Source: Polytrichum commune (Eukaryota > Streptophyta > Polytrichopsida > Polytrichales > Polytrichaceae). From it: a DNA stretch of 64,000 bases. This document shows, one piece after another, positions 10,939-23,341 of this stretch. The stretch lies in NCBI GenBank assembly GCA_950295325.1, contig OX485804.1, forward strand, positions 13,206,001 to 13,270,000, read 5' to 3'. The stretch's first letter is position 1, and every line of letters starts with the position of its first letter. Made by a program: the position numbers and the translations under genes. The notes beneath the pieces are model-generated. The model was not told the DNA's origin. It did not search any database and saw nothing but the letters and a program-made list of their open reading frames with translations.

Positions 10939-13900
10939 TGTGCTTTCCATATGTTGATCAAAGGCAATTCTATGGAGCTCCACACCGTGTACTGCAACCT
11001 AACTCACAAGGTTTTTGACCTAGACATCACTAAAACTTGAAATGCACTATTTTGAAATTGTTTAAGGCATGTGGCCCTATTAGGGCACCTCCAACTCCGC
11101 ATACTTTATCCTGATTATTGGATTGGATCGAGGATTGACTCATCCTGTTAGCAATTGTGAATGAAGATTGTCATTTCAAGTTTCATCATTGCAATTGAGA
11201 TGAAAAAGTTATAAGAGGTCAAAGAGTGTAGACTCTTTCTAAGTGATCGTATAAGGAAGTTGAGCCTAAAAGTGACACTTTAAGATTTTTCTATTTCAGG
11301 CATGTTACATAGCTTGGATTTTTTTTAATCCATATATTAGCATATCTATATTAGGTTTACAAAAAAAAATTTTAAAAGTAAAAAAAAATTCACATGGCAA
11401 CCTACATAAATTTGCAAGGCTGCTTTAAAAAATGAGCCTTTTGCTTTTCACTAGGGGGGGGGGGGGGTTCCATTGATACTAGATTGCTAGGTGAGAATCA
11501 CCACAAAATCGACCTTATTGTGGGTGAGGGTCTTTTATTAAATGAAGGTGTTATCCTCCTTTTGTGGATCACTCCTTACACCGCCTTGTTGAGCGGATAA
11601 ATTCCCAATTAGCCATTGTGAGTGGCCAAAGTTGGTGCTCTTCTTTAAGCATTATTGCATTCTTCTTACAATGGGGTGTCACCAAAAGGAAGGTGTTCTT
11701 TTAAGGGATTGGTACCTTAAACCCTCACAATAATCACCTAGAATGGTCTCTCTATTATGCACAAAAAGTCCATAGTCGAATCTCACCGCAATGAATGATT
11801 TTTGGTATCTTTTTTTTTGCCATATACCACTCACATATAGGTTATCCATAAAGAAGTATCACCACATACGTTATCTGATGACAACTACAATACACCATTT
11901 ATGGTATTTAGTGTCACATGCGTAATCATGTCACTTACCCTATTTTGGGGTGTATGCTAGGTTATATTGATGATTAACAACTTTGCCATAAGTGTGAACT
12001 CACAACACTTGGCGTGTGTGCTTACTAACATCTTGGCATGAGTATGTTCAACAATGTTATGAGGTGCATGCTTATGTTACACAACGGTCGGTGTACAAAA
12101 AAACCTTGATGTTACTTTTATTTATTTTATTACACAACGGTCTACAAGTTGACTAAAGTGTACACAAATGACACTCGCCTTTAGTATGCTCAAGAATATC
12201 TTCCTCTTGCATACTAAAATGTAAACACAAGACACTTTCCATTAGTACACTCAAAAATATCTCCCCCTTGCATACTAAAACACAAGACCACATCTAATGT
12301 ATCGTAATGTGCTACTCTAAACGCCATAATGTAGGTACGTTTTCACTTGAAGAAGTTACATTTGTTGACAGATGGAATCATATTCGCAATCAGCAGGCGT
12401 GCCACTTTGAGCCTCTGGGCACCTACTTTAGACAAACACTCTAAGGTAGAAATACCATAACCCGTTAACCACCCTCTAGCCGTGCACTAGACTGCCATCA
12501 TAATGGTGAAGTGCCATTTCTAAAACCATCATGGTTAGGCGGCAACTTCAATGCGTGTACACTTAGTGTAGTCAATGGGAGTCAAGAGTTAATGTACTCA
12601 TGAGGTAACCAATTTAGGCGATATTTTGTATGGAAATGCGGAGTACCGTGTTCGGTGTAGGGAGAATCTAGTGAACGAGTAGTGGGTTGGACAAACTTTT
12701 CACTTTGAAAAATTGTAGCATTTTTTTTTTGTATAGGGCAAAAAAATATGAAACAACTTGCATTCTTCATGAATCCTTCTTGTCTATCTTGGAAAATTCT
12801 CTCATGATTGTCAAACCAGATCTTCAATGCGAATCACCTTATTTTCACGGGTTGTGGTATTTCTACCTTATTGGACACTAAACACCATAAAGGATGTAGT
12901 GGGAAGAAGCTACGTCTCCATTTATGCAAAGCCCCGCATTCCAGAAACTCATGACACTAAGGGCCGCTTTACACCTAGAGGCCGGCCCAATTCCCCTTGA
13001 GGTCGATTGCATGAAATTTCGGCCCCTTTTGGGTTGGAGGCCGGCCTCAACTACACATTATAACAAGATTATAATGGGGGCCAATTTTCCCATATGTAAA
13101 GGCCTTAGGGCCAAGAAGCTAGCCCGATTCAATAAATCTAGCATATTCCAACGGATCTAGCCTAATCTAGCATAGAGCCGTTCATATTTCCACATAATCC
13201 AATGGATATGGTTCACTAAAAACGACATATTTTATTAAACAAAAGATTTTTTTTTAATTGAAATTTGACATTAGCCCTTCATTTCGGCCAATCACAAGTG
13301 AGGATTTTGTGCCCCTTACACAACGAGAGCTTCGTCCACTTTGTTTTGCTTGTTGAGGTCCGAGCCTAGGGCGGACCTTCCAGAAATTCTGGGGCGCCCT
13401 TGCGGGCACCGCAGGGGGGTTGGAAATAGTTTTCAACCAGCAATTGACGCGTCTCGGTTTCACCTCATTAACTGCGTCATTGCCCCAAGCGCAAAGATAC
13501 TAAACCCTGCGCACTTCCTCCGCTATATATGAAACAGAGTCCCCTTCCCCGTGCAAACCATATGGGATAACAAACGTAACCCATTTCAGCGCCAGCTCGC
13601 GTACAGAAGAAACACTTGGATCTCTGGTCGGACTGCTTGGACCAGGTTTCTGAGCCAGTGTGCGGGGAGAATTCTGGACATAATCGGTCAGGATCCTAGT
13701 GTTTCCAAGTCCATCCGGTTACACATTGTGATCCTCCGGTTTTTCTTTATTAGTTCGAGGTGTATTCCATGGGTTCCTCCAAAATGATCGGTGATTGTGA
13801 TGAAGTCTTGAGCTGCAGCCGGTTATTTCTCAAACTCAACCGGTTCATCTGTAACTAGCGGTGGGTTCTCCCCGTTCATTGTGCATCACAGTACCTATAA

Positions 13901-14480
13901 CCCGAGACTTACTTTTATAGGCCTTGATTTCATGCAACAAGTACACAGCAGTAGTGTGTGGAATTTGGGTAAGGGTCTTGCATGGTTACTGCTTGCGACT
14001 AGCTCACTTCTCTCAGGATGTGAAATACATGATCAGTACAAGAGGAATACACTATGTGTATCTGGTGGGACTCAAAGCTTGGTAACTTGGATTCACCTGC
14101 TGAAACTGCAGAAGTAGATTCTCCCTTTTCGTGACCAGCAACTAGCATTCGTTCGTTCGTTCGTTGTCAGACAGTGGGTCAGTCAGAGTGGGAAGGATTG
14201 AGTGGGTAATGAGGAGGAATGCATACCTATTACCTATAGAGGTCTACGGGGAAGTGTAGTCTTTGAAAAACGCCGTAAAGCGGGAACCGGCCGTCTCTCT
14301 CTCCCTTTCTCTCATGTTGTGGATGATTTGATATTATGATATGATGTAAGTTACGATGTTCGATGTATGGCTGCCATAGCTATCATTTATCCGTCACCAT
14401 GGTAGCCACGACGCCATGTCATCTCAGGGAGGACCATTACCCGTGACTCGAATTGTGTCTCGTACACTCTCATCATCATC
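10939..14480. other. Intergenic region, nothing identified
   Basis: No conserved gene is visible. Contents noted are a G14 run near 11454-11467, short repeats around 12180-12290 ('cacaagacac', 'catactaaa'), a GC-richer patch at about 12955-13110 with two 'gaggccggcc' copies, and another at about 13330-13540. The patch from about 13540 to 14120 has several open frames but none resembles a family I know. Transposon remnants are likely but I could not delimit them. Confidence 0.4.
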
Positions 14481-14744
14481 AGCAGTCATTCGAAGTAAGT
14501 TAGCAGGGCGCGAGCATGAGGAGGATTCGGAAGCCTCCTCCTCTCCAACTTTACTCGGTGGTAGTGTTTCCTGAATGCAGGACAGTTGAAGCTACACATA
14601 GTACGCAGCAATGGCAGGAGGTGAAGAATGCATGTTCGGCGATGTCTCCAGGTTGTGAGGGTTGAGGTCTGTGGTGGACGGATTGTATTGCACATTGCGT
14701 GGTGAAAGAGTTTGGGCGACAAAGGAAGGGCAGGAGGAGGGCCG

Positions 14745-17700
14745 ATGGGGGGCTCAAGATCTGCGTCACGACCCAAGAGGCAATCGAAGAAGAGCTCCGT
14801 GTCGTATGTAGAGAGTGATGATGATGAGGAATTCTTGCCCAGCTCCAGAGCAGGAGCAGCAGCAGCAGATAATAGGAGGAGTAACCTTAGAGGCACCAGC
14901 CATGTAGAGGATTTAGGGATTGCAAAAGGGCGGAGAACCATAATTGTAAAGCATCCAACAAGGCCTCAGGTGTTTCCGATGCTTCCTCCTTTGTGTCGAG
15001 ATGCGATCGAAAGATCGCTCTCTTTCACTCTGCAAATCTCGTCAGTAGCCCTCTACCCGGCACTTCCTCTCGGATGCCCTAAAATGCGCTCTACAGAGCA
15101 CCTTGTCTTTGCCAACCGTGCAGATTGGATTCTTGCAAGCAGCTCATCGAACCAGTATATTGTGGTTGCAAACAAATTCTTGGTTCAAGCAGGCAGTAAG
15201 AGAGAAGGAACTACAACAGTAGCTGAGATTTACAGATTTGTATTCTCGTGCAAATTAGGTCAAATTGTGGTGCAGTTTAGTGTAGGTTACCGAAAGCACA
15301 GGTTCTTCTCTGGTGGCTCACTTTGTTTGTTTGTTTGTCGTATCGTTATGAATGTACACTTCAAAGAGCACGTAATGTTTGCCAAAATCTACAGATTGGA
15401 TTCTTGTGGTAGTTCATCGAAACGGTATATCTGTACTTGCAAGCAAATTCCTGGGTCAGGGAGGAAATAAGAGTAAAGGAACTACCATAGTAGCTGAGAT
15501 TTACAGATTTGTATTCTCGTGCAAATTAGGTCAAGTTGTGGTGCAGTGTAGTGTAGGTTACCGAAAGCACAGGTTCTTCTCTGGTGGCTCATTTTGTCTG
15601 TTTGTTTCTTGCATCCCATGGAATGCTCAGGATCCCCCGAAGGAATTTATCCCGAAAGAAGTCCCAAAGATAGTCCAGAAAGAATCTCCCGTCGCAGAGA
15701 AGGTTGAAGCATCTCGTCGTAAATATGTGGAGGTCAGCGGCTCCGAGGACGAGGACGAGAACGAGAACCCTATTTTGCAGAAGGAGTATAGTGCTTTCAA
15801 GTATCTCTTAGAAGCTGCGTCTGATGCAAGAGATGAGGAGCAAGAAGAAGCTGCTCCTCTGTCTGTTCATCGACCTTGCAGTGAGGGGATCAAACCAGAA
15901 TCACCTGAGCGAGTGCAAGAGCAGGAGGTACCCTTTCTCTGTCTTTCTCCTTATCTATGGATACTCTTATGTTTGTAACATAGTACAGTCGACGATTCTG
16001 CTGGTCATCATCTTCTGCTGAGGAACTTACCATCAGATATCTACACACAATTTCAAGACATGTTTACTGCCTGAAACGCCTATCTGTTGACACCATGCAA
16101 CACATTTACTTACACATGGCTGATTCAAGCAGCAAGGAGAGTGTTCCTGAACTCCAAATTTCATGGACCAAAATCATTCACTTGGAGCTATCCAATTCTT
16201 CAGCTAATGCACTGGCTTCTACATTTAGATGGTGCTGTGGGATTTGTGACATCATACCTCACTATCAAGTTCAGGGCATCTCCTCTCTGGCTGTCACACT
16301 GTGCAATGGCTGTGCTTGAAAATTGTCTGCAAGAAAGAAGTGATTGTCAACAAGACTTCTACCCATAAAAGAGGTTAAAAGTGCAACGCCCAACAAGGTT
16401 GGGGGTTAAGGTGGATGTTCCACTAATTGAGGAGTAGATTGCACCTTTGATTCTCAGTGCTTGAGTAATAATGCACTGGAATTTGCAGCTGTCACATGCA
16501 GGAATTACGTCACATCCTTCAGAACATACATTTGCTGGTGTTTATGAAGTGAAGGATGCAGAGCCAAGCATGGTCTACAAGCGAAAGTCACCATCTGACA
16601 CACATGAGGTGTGAACATTTCCAGTTTGCCTCTCTTATTGCTGCCGTACTAAAATCAGTTCAGTGTGGAGTAATTTTTATGACGAGTTTGATTTTTCCCA
16701 CAATTTGTCCACTTGCCCACCACTTTGGTTTTGAATGTCTCCATCTTGTCTCTGAACAGGACAATGCACTGAGTATCTCGAGTCCAGGCAAAAGGATAAA
16801 GGAGACCATTAGATTTGAGAAAGAAGAGAGAAACGAGCAGGATGATGTATCTGGTGTTGATGAGGAAGGAGCAGCAGAAGATGGTGATGGTGATGACTCT
16901 TGGAGTGAAAGCTCGGAAGCCTCAGATTATGAGAACAAGAGCTCCATAAAAACCGATAGTAATGTTATTAATGTTTCAGTAAAGAAGCAAGATAAAGTTC
17001 CAAAACATCCCGTAAGTCTACATTCTGCTGATGGATTAGTTGTCTGCGGGTCTATATGATTACCATATTATATGGAACTGCCAAAAAAAAATAGTATCCA
17101 CCCACCAGTTTGGCCTGTAGTTCACAGTTGCCTAATATCCCAAAACACAAGAAACAGTCTGGAACATGGAAAATGTGATCCTTGGTCTGATTCACAGGTG
17201 CCACTTACAGCTAGTGCTTGTAGTTTCTTCTATTAAGTAAATTAATGCCCAATGGGAGGTTGTATTAGATAACGAAGACTATCCATCTGAGATCCCATCA
17301 AACTCACAGTCATGGCATTCCAGTCGTACCGTCTAATACATTCAGCAATTACATACTTTAAATTAGTGGTAAATTCGTTCAGTATTAACCGCAGGTATGA
17401 TTGGATCCTTGCAGAAGATTCAAGTCAAAAATTCAAAGAAGGCTCAAGGCAGTGCCATGTCTGCGCCCCCACCTGCTGCTCCAGCAAAGAGTAAAGCTTC
17501 ACACCTACCACTGTGTTTGTTAATATCAACGTAGCATTTATTATCCACTCATGTGAAAAATGTTTGTCAAAGAGGACTAAATTGCATCTAACCTGGCGTT
17601 TGCTGCTTGTTTGATACAGACGCTCAACCACTGCTGCCAAAGAAGCGGCCAGGTGTTTGGGCTGGCACACAAACTTGCAGTTCTCCAGGTGACCAAAGCG

Positions 17701-18183
17701 CCAACATTCTTTTAATGCTTGGTGTTTTTTTTTTTACTACAAGCTAGCATATACTTAGAATAAAGTGGAGGATGCATATACCGTAGGTTTACTATTGAGT
17801 ACATCATGTGTGTCAGTCTGATTTCATCAGCCTAATGTGGAATTTCTTAATAGTTCGTCGGCTACATAAAACAAGGAAAATCAAGCTTGATACAAGCGAA
17901 ATGGACACATTTCAATAGATTGGATGGCACCAGTCTGATCAATCTTTAAGAAATTTGTTACAAACATGTTGGATTTTGTCAATATTTTGAGTTTTGCTTC
18001 ATTTGGATCAAGTAGTGTCACAAATAGAATAGCGAGCTGGAGATATTAAACTTTGTACTTATGTTCTGAGCAGGTGGAACTCCACTCAACATACAATCTT
18101 CAAATGTCGCGCACAGACGTGTCGTGGGACTCTCGCGTCGCCACAGACCTCCACCACTTCACCCTTATTTAGTGGGATCTTAA
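14745..18183 (+). CDS. RAD51AP1: RAD51AP1-like protein with C-terminal RAD51-binding motif
   Basis: Seven exons join in phase: 14745-14969, 15631-15927, 16489-16608, 16760-17011, 17415-17490, 17620-17688 and 18074-18183 (1,149 bp, 382 aa; the vertebrate protein is about 335-352 aa). The N-terminus has a basic patch, then SYVESDDDEEF, like the start of RAD51AP1. The middle is low-complexity and acidic. PKKRPGVW precedes the end, which carries VGLSR (364-368) and PLHP (374-377), the core of the RAD51-interacting motif of RAD51AP1. In animals this protein binds DNA and RAD51 and stimulates D-loop formation in homologous recombination; that function is inferred here. The chosen ATG 14745 is the first in frame; an upstream TTG extends the frame but is an unlikely start. 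Intron 1 contains a tandem duplication, and the last exon is duplicated at 24.9 kb. Confidence 0.8.
15094..15630 (+). repeat. Tandem duplication (period about 269 bp) in RAD51AP1-like intron 1
   Basis: Positions 15094-15362 and 15363-15630 are copies. Both contain 'cagattggattcttg', 'gtagctgagatttacagatttgtattctcgtgcaaattaggtc' (about 15218-15261 and 15489-15532) and 'accgaaagcacaggttcttctctggtggctca'. The second unit runs up to the exon 2 acceptor, so the duplication includes the branch-point and acceptor region. Confidence 0.85.
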
Positions 18184-18690
18184 ATGACTTAGATATCGGA
18201 GGTTTCTACCCCGGCAAGCTATCTGTCTGCGCCTCCAACAAGGTTGACTTGTAAGGTTTCTGTAAAGGAAAACATGTTCTCAGATATTGATTGACTTGCT
18301 CAGGAAAGGTGCATAGGAAAGAACACATGTTTTACCTTTCCAATATTAGGTACTGTAGTGTTCTGTTGATAATCGAATTTTTTCCAAGTGTTTCTCTCAA
18401 GAGAAATACTTTCTGTACCATATGTAGTCTCTTTCATATATGGGAAGATAACTGGCACTCCCACAAACCCCAGGCTTCCTGATAGTAAGTACTACAAGTG
18501 TCTTCAATTGAACGAGTTTCTCATCCTCAAATTAAAGTGTCTTAAATCCTTTCCTTCCTCCTGCTCCTGTGCCAAGTCTGAGATTCTTGCAATTGTCATT
18601 GTAGGGAAGGCATGTCAATGGCCATTGGTGACAGAATGTTACCTTCAATTGGTTTATGTCACCTACGTTTTGTAACACAAAGTTACATCT
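17915..18690 (+). repeat. Parent copy of a segmental duplication (last exon plus 3' flank)
   Basis: The segment from intron 6 ('ttggatggcaccagtctgat') through exon 7 and about 500 bp of 3' flank matches 24712-25560 in the same orientation with substitutions and small indels. Shared 3'-flank landmarks include 'ctctttcatatatggg', 'cctcctgctcctg' and 'attcttgcaattgtcatt'. The polyadenylation region of the RAD51AP1-like gene probably lies inside it. Confidence 0.85.
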
Positions 18691-20210
18691 ATTAACACTG
18701 CAGCACTGGGCGAGAGGGAAATATTGCTTACGAGCGCACCTCTCATCCATCCAACATAAAAGGTTGGTGGCCTCCTACAGGTTTGTGGGTGATTGATCTC
18801 AAATGACTTGGACTAGTGTGGGGTCTTTGAAGATAATTCCAGTGTCAAATAAATTAAGAGAAGTCACCTCAGGGCTGCATACTATTTCCAGGCTTTTATG
18901 TTGGATGGATGAAGGGTACGGACGCATGTGATAATTCTTTCTTGCCAGGCTTGGCCTAGATGACTCAGGGTTTGGTAGTAATTGTATTTGGTACCCTAGT
19001 AAAGAAGTTGTGCCTAGTTGAAGTTTTGAGAAAATGTACTTATGATTTTGGTCAAGTCTTATGCTTGGTTTCCTGGAGACTGATGTTGTGGAGAACTTCT
19101 TGTAGCTTGGTTGATGCATAAGTACAATTTTCTTAAATTTTTCACTGCAGAGACTCTGGTTAGCTCAATATGTGTGAGTCAAACACATGATTGCAAAATT
19201 GCATATCACAGTGAGGAATTGATCCGGTCTTCTCAATCTCCACATATCATTAGAAGAAAAAAAGTTTGCCATAATTTGACTCAAACTGGTCCCATGGCCA
19301 ATGTGTTCTAATGCCTCTAATAGAAAAGTAACCTCAAGACACATGTGTCACCGAGGATTTCCAAGTGATGTCTTTGTGCCCCACTTCCTATGTTGAGAGA
19401 CAAAGACAAAAATTCATAAGAGATTAACAAAGAATCTCAAAAAAATAACAATGATTCAGAGATTGAAAGATTTATCAAACAAAGATTCATAAGTGGTAGA
19501 GCTCTCAAAACCTGAAACCTAGGAGGACTGTTCAAATTGGTAAACTCTCCTTCAGAGTGGAATGTTGTACATACTAACCAGAAAGAGATGCAGGCTTTAG
19601 TTCTTTGATGTAGGGCAGGTTTGCCGCCAATTTTGCTGGCACAAAGGGGTAAAGCGAAGTGAAAGTGCTGCACAACAAACCAACAAATTGCTTCTAGAGA
19701 TCTCAAAAGCATCCCCTGGTTCAATAATCTTTTAGAGTCATTGACTCTGAGGCAGGATACGATGACAAGACATTGAACTCCTTAGGAAATTCTTGAATTC
19801 ATGGTGATGTGGATGAATCTGAAAACCTGAAGAGCCTTGGCATTCGTTGTCTCCATATTTCAAATCTGTTTGTCATCCCACCTCGTGGAGTTCTGTAAAA
19901 GACTCACCTGTATTCAACAAGAGCAGTCATTGATTGGTAAATAGACATCATAATTGATACATAACATTGTGCTACATTTATCTTCCCCTGTAGAGTGACC
20001 TGCAATCTTTGTTCTATGGATTTTTTCTTTTTGTAACATACTTCTTTTGGAACAATGCAATAGTGGACAGATTCTAGATATAATTGCATTTGGCATGATG
20101 AGCTAAAAGTCGAAGTACATAGTACCTGTCGAAGCCCAAGCAGGCTAGCTTCAACAATGCCGAGGATTAAGTATGAAGATATGGTGGTTTGTTGATCATT
20201 CAAACATGGT
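18691..20210. other. Intergenic region, nothing identified
   Basis: I see no gene with recognisable family features. Open frames on the minus strand at about 19437-19724 and 19904-20203 have no motifs and no sensible splice context. The segment separates the RAD51AP1-like gene from a cluster of transposon debris. Confidence 0.4.
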
Positions 20211-20224
20211 CATAGCACTTTATA

Positions 20225-21141
20225 CTACTGTACATACACTAAACAAAACATTGTACATATTGTATTTAGTGTCATATGGTATTTTACATCATTGTGGTAA
20301 CTTTCTTGACACTTCTTATGGATAAGTTTACAAGTTCACCCTAATCTCCGTAATGTCACTCCCTCTCTTCATATCCCAAAACCCTAGGGAGTGGATGTGC
20401 TCAGGTTAAATCTCTCTCCTTGTCACATATACCTCTCATATAGCTCAAAATATGACATTACAATAATCCACCAAAGGATTCAAACCACACGCTTGCATGC
20501 ATCACATTGTCCTCATTGTCATGATTACAGCATTGACTTTGTGTTATTCCATAATCTCACATGCTACACTAATCCCCTATTATCATGCATCCATGTTAAC
20601 AATACATACCTCCTTAATATCACATGCACTTTGCTCCCCACATACATGATATTAGGGAGGTTAGAGTGTATTGAGATCCCAACTTACATTTATGTAATGA
20701 AACACTTACAAAGTTTGGTATATTCTACATCCTAGCATTTTTATGATGAAATAATGTCATGGATGATTTTAAGTTGGATGAAAAATCACTTAGTAAGTGA
20801 CAGTTTTTGCAACATTGTAAATCTCTAATGCCCAAAATGTTTTACAAGGACTTTAAAATAATCTTAGGTCTATATTTTAGTGTTAGTGACACTACACATG
20901 TAGTGTACAATTGGTATTGAGCAAGACAAATAGCATTGGTGACACTAGATACAATGTTTAATGTAGTACCTTGCAAAACGTGGACAAAGGATAACATTAA
21001 AATGAGAGATTTTAGTGTTAGTGACACTACACATGCAATTTACAATTGGTGAGCAAGACAAATAGCATTGGTGACAGTAGATACAGTATTTAATGTAGTA
21101 CCTTGCAAAACATGGACAAAGGATAACATTAAAATGAGAGT
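20225..21141 (+). repeat. Diverged MITE family A copy with a tandemly duplicated 3' end
   Basis: The left part ('catacactaaac..gtatttagtgtcatatggtatttt..cattgtggtaac') and right part ('ataatgtcatggatgat..attgagcaagacaa..ggtgacactagata') follow the order of the 52.0-kb family A element. About 300 bp of unrelated sequence sits between them. The 3' end is duplicated: 'attttagtgttagtgacactacaca' occurs at 20874 and again at 21009 (period 135 bp), each followed by 'gcaaaac.tggacaaaggataacattaaaatgagag'. Confidence 0.65.
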
Positions 21142-21819
21142 TCTCCAACTTATAAGGGTACCTGAAAAATAACTTGAACGGTTGGGATGGTAGGGATCCA
21201 AATAAGGTGTTACAGTTTGTTGGAGGCCTGAAACTCAGCTCTATCAGTGTGCCGTGGTTAAAAAAATAATCTTGGTCCATGATTAAACAAGCAGCTAGTC
21301 CCGAAAGTGCTATGCTCTATGTGTTATCTTGGGTATGAAAGGGAATGTGTTATGCTTGCTTAAAACTGCAAGTTATGTGACAATTACATACAATAGTGAG
21401 TTCCCAATGTACCCAATATGAAGAATGTTTAAGGTAATAAGATAGCTTTTACTTCTACTTAGAGTAAGGGTATGGTTGTTACTAGAGTGAAACTATACTT
21501 ACCATATTAAGGATAAAGGCCCAACTTTTGGCTCATTTCAAATACCGTCACTAAGTCCCTTCCTCACATCGTAGAGCCATTAAAATATTGCATGCTTTCA
21601 ATTCGCTCAAGTTGACCACCCATCTTAGCTTCTTCAGTGCCAATACTTGATGAAGGAGACTCCACAATCACACCAAATATGATATATAGTGTTAATTTAT
21701 TGTTGGCTCTGTCTGTAGGACAGAGACTATGCATCAACTTCTTCGTTTCAAGAGCAAATTTCCTAACCACTTTGCGTTCACACTTGGACGTTACTTATTC
21801 TTGTTATTTTTGGTCCACT

Positions 21820-22117
21820 TTATTTAATGTGGATGTTAACTATAGTTTATATATATATGATTGCTCCCTAAAATGTATTGAAAGAAATCTAGTTAACTAT
21901 AGTTATTTCAGCAGTTCTTGATTATTTATTTTAGAAATTTCAGGTCATAAATGAGTAGCTTCAATCCTTGACTTGCATTTGAGAAGAAGGTGCACAAAAT
22001 CCAAGAAATGTTTGGTATAGTAAATAGCCATGGAATGGCATGAGCAAAGTGGACAACTACAATTATAGTCTTTCATAGTAAAGGACAGAGCCTCACGGTT
22101 CTACCGTTTTCTTGTTC
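21820..22117. repeat. Dispersed repeat, inverted partner of 42556-42862
   Basis: Roughly 300 bp, from 'tttaatgtggatgttaactatag' to 'cggttctaccgttttcttgt', is present as a close reverse complement near 42.56-42.86 kb. Both contain 'ctatagtttatatatatat', 'ttgagaagaaggtgcacaaaat' (split here around position 21981) and 'aaaggacagagcctcacgg'. It is non-coding and probably a non-autonomous transposon. Confidence 0.8.
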
Positions 22118-22374
22118 AAAGTTACGCAATGCTATAGCTTCTTACTATTTGTGTATTTTTCTACCAAGTAAAGTTGTTAATGTTCGATAAAACATCCAAT
22201 TCGACATTTGTTGGTAAAATATAAGCTATACAGTAAATAGATATAACATTGTGTAATTCCTAATAGTGTAGTTTTCCGTCACTTCGAGATCCTTGTTGAC
22301 ATTACTCCTGTGCATACATATTATTCACAATTTCCTCAACTTGTTTACATCAGGCCAACAGACTTCGAAGAATA

Positions 22375-22795
22375 TATCCTCTGCCCCCAACTCCACTTAA
22401 GCAAGTAAGCCACTCAAGCCCAATGTTAAAGAGGAACCCCCTGTATCCAAATATCGCAGTTTTGTGAGCATGCCCATAGCAAAGGAGCTCTTCAAGCTTC
22501 ACGCGTCCAGATAAATTAAATTCCTCCAAGTTAACTAAGCTACTGAGAACTGGAATTGCTTTTAATCAAAGAGCAATCCGTTATCTTCAGAACTTCACAG
22601 TTTTGTGAGCTCGCCCATATCAAGCAATTCTTCAAGCTTCACCCACCAAGATAAACTAAGTCCCTCCAAGGCAACTAAGCCACTGAGGCCCGGAAGCTCT
22701 TCTATCAAAGAGCAGTGCGTTAGCTTCAAATTCACAGTTTTTGGAGCTTGCTCATATCAAGCAACTTTCCAAAGATCTTTAGAATAAATTAAATG
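22375..22795 (-). pseudogene. Leucine-rich-repeat fragment of a plant NB-LRR-type gene
   Basis: Read on the minus strand, about 22610-22715 gives LRR text such as CSLIEELPGLSGLVALEGLS followed by VKLEELLDMGELTKL, the alternating pattern of plant resistance-gene LRRs. The DNA is periodic: 'cacagttttgtgagc.tgcccatatcaag' recurs near 22455, 22600 and 22735 (period about 144 bp, two 24-residue LRRs). A TGA follows LTKL, and the neighbouring repeat has several stops and frameshifts. No NB-ARC domain is nearby, so this is an orphan, decayed fragment. The exact receptor class is unknown. Confidence 0.65.
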
Positions 22796-22837
22796 AAATT
22801 TCTCTACCGGTATCCGCTGAAGGGTCTTGTGGATGGC

Positions 22838-22859
22838 GCACCGGTGGTCTAGTGGTAGA
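22838..22859 (+). pseudogene. tRNA-Gly 5' fragment (22 nt)
   Basis: The first 22 nt of the tRNA-Gly genes at 23342 and 23826 occur here (GCACCGGTGG, then the D-arm to GGTAGA), preceded by the same flank ('ggtatc.gctgaagggtcttgtg..ggcgc'). The tRNA then breaks off into 'ttgcacattggcaaaagc', which is the outer part of the palindrome. It is the scar of a third copy, truncated by rearrangement. Confidence 0.85.
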
Positions 22860-23341
22860 TTGCACATTGGCAAAAGCTTTTCTTGCCAAATTGTTAAATT
22901 GCCATCGTGACATGTATCAGCTGAAATGTGCATTGTCACAGAGCAGTCAATGTTTATCTATGCTGTAAGACCGATCATTCCTTCCAGATGGTGTCATCTT
23001 GCATAAAGTCAAACCCAGTTTCAGTGATATCAGAGCAGGTGCAAGTACATGAATGTATGCATGACTCCCGATCTTGACCAAAAGAGTGCAACTCTTGGAA
23101 GCATAAGTTGCGAAATAGCCTTCAGGGGTGCCATCAAAGCTTCTTAACGTATTGTACGGGGTTTTAAGTTCGAGCTCATGTCGTGTTTTGCACAAAGGTG
23201 GGTTCTGGAATGAGATCTGGTATGAGAGCTAAAATGAGTGCATTTGTGGACATCGACAACGCATGAGCTTCTTTCGTAGCCGGCTGGTTACGCCGACTCA
23301 GGGCTCAGTCAGCGGTATCTACGAAAGAGTCTTGTGACAAC

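Noticed and set aside
14712..14744. Upstream extension of the RAD51AP1-like frame from TTG 14712
   Set aside because: A TTG start is unlikely in a nuclear gene when an in-frame ATG at 14745 gives the expected basic N-terminus.
15379..15978. Single long frame covering the repeat and exon 2 of the RAD51AP1-like gene
   Set aside because: Its first half is the duplicated intron segment, with a matching non-conserved copy 269 bp upstream. Only 15631-15927 is coding.
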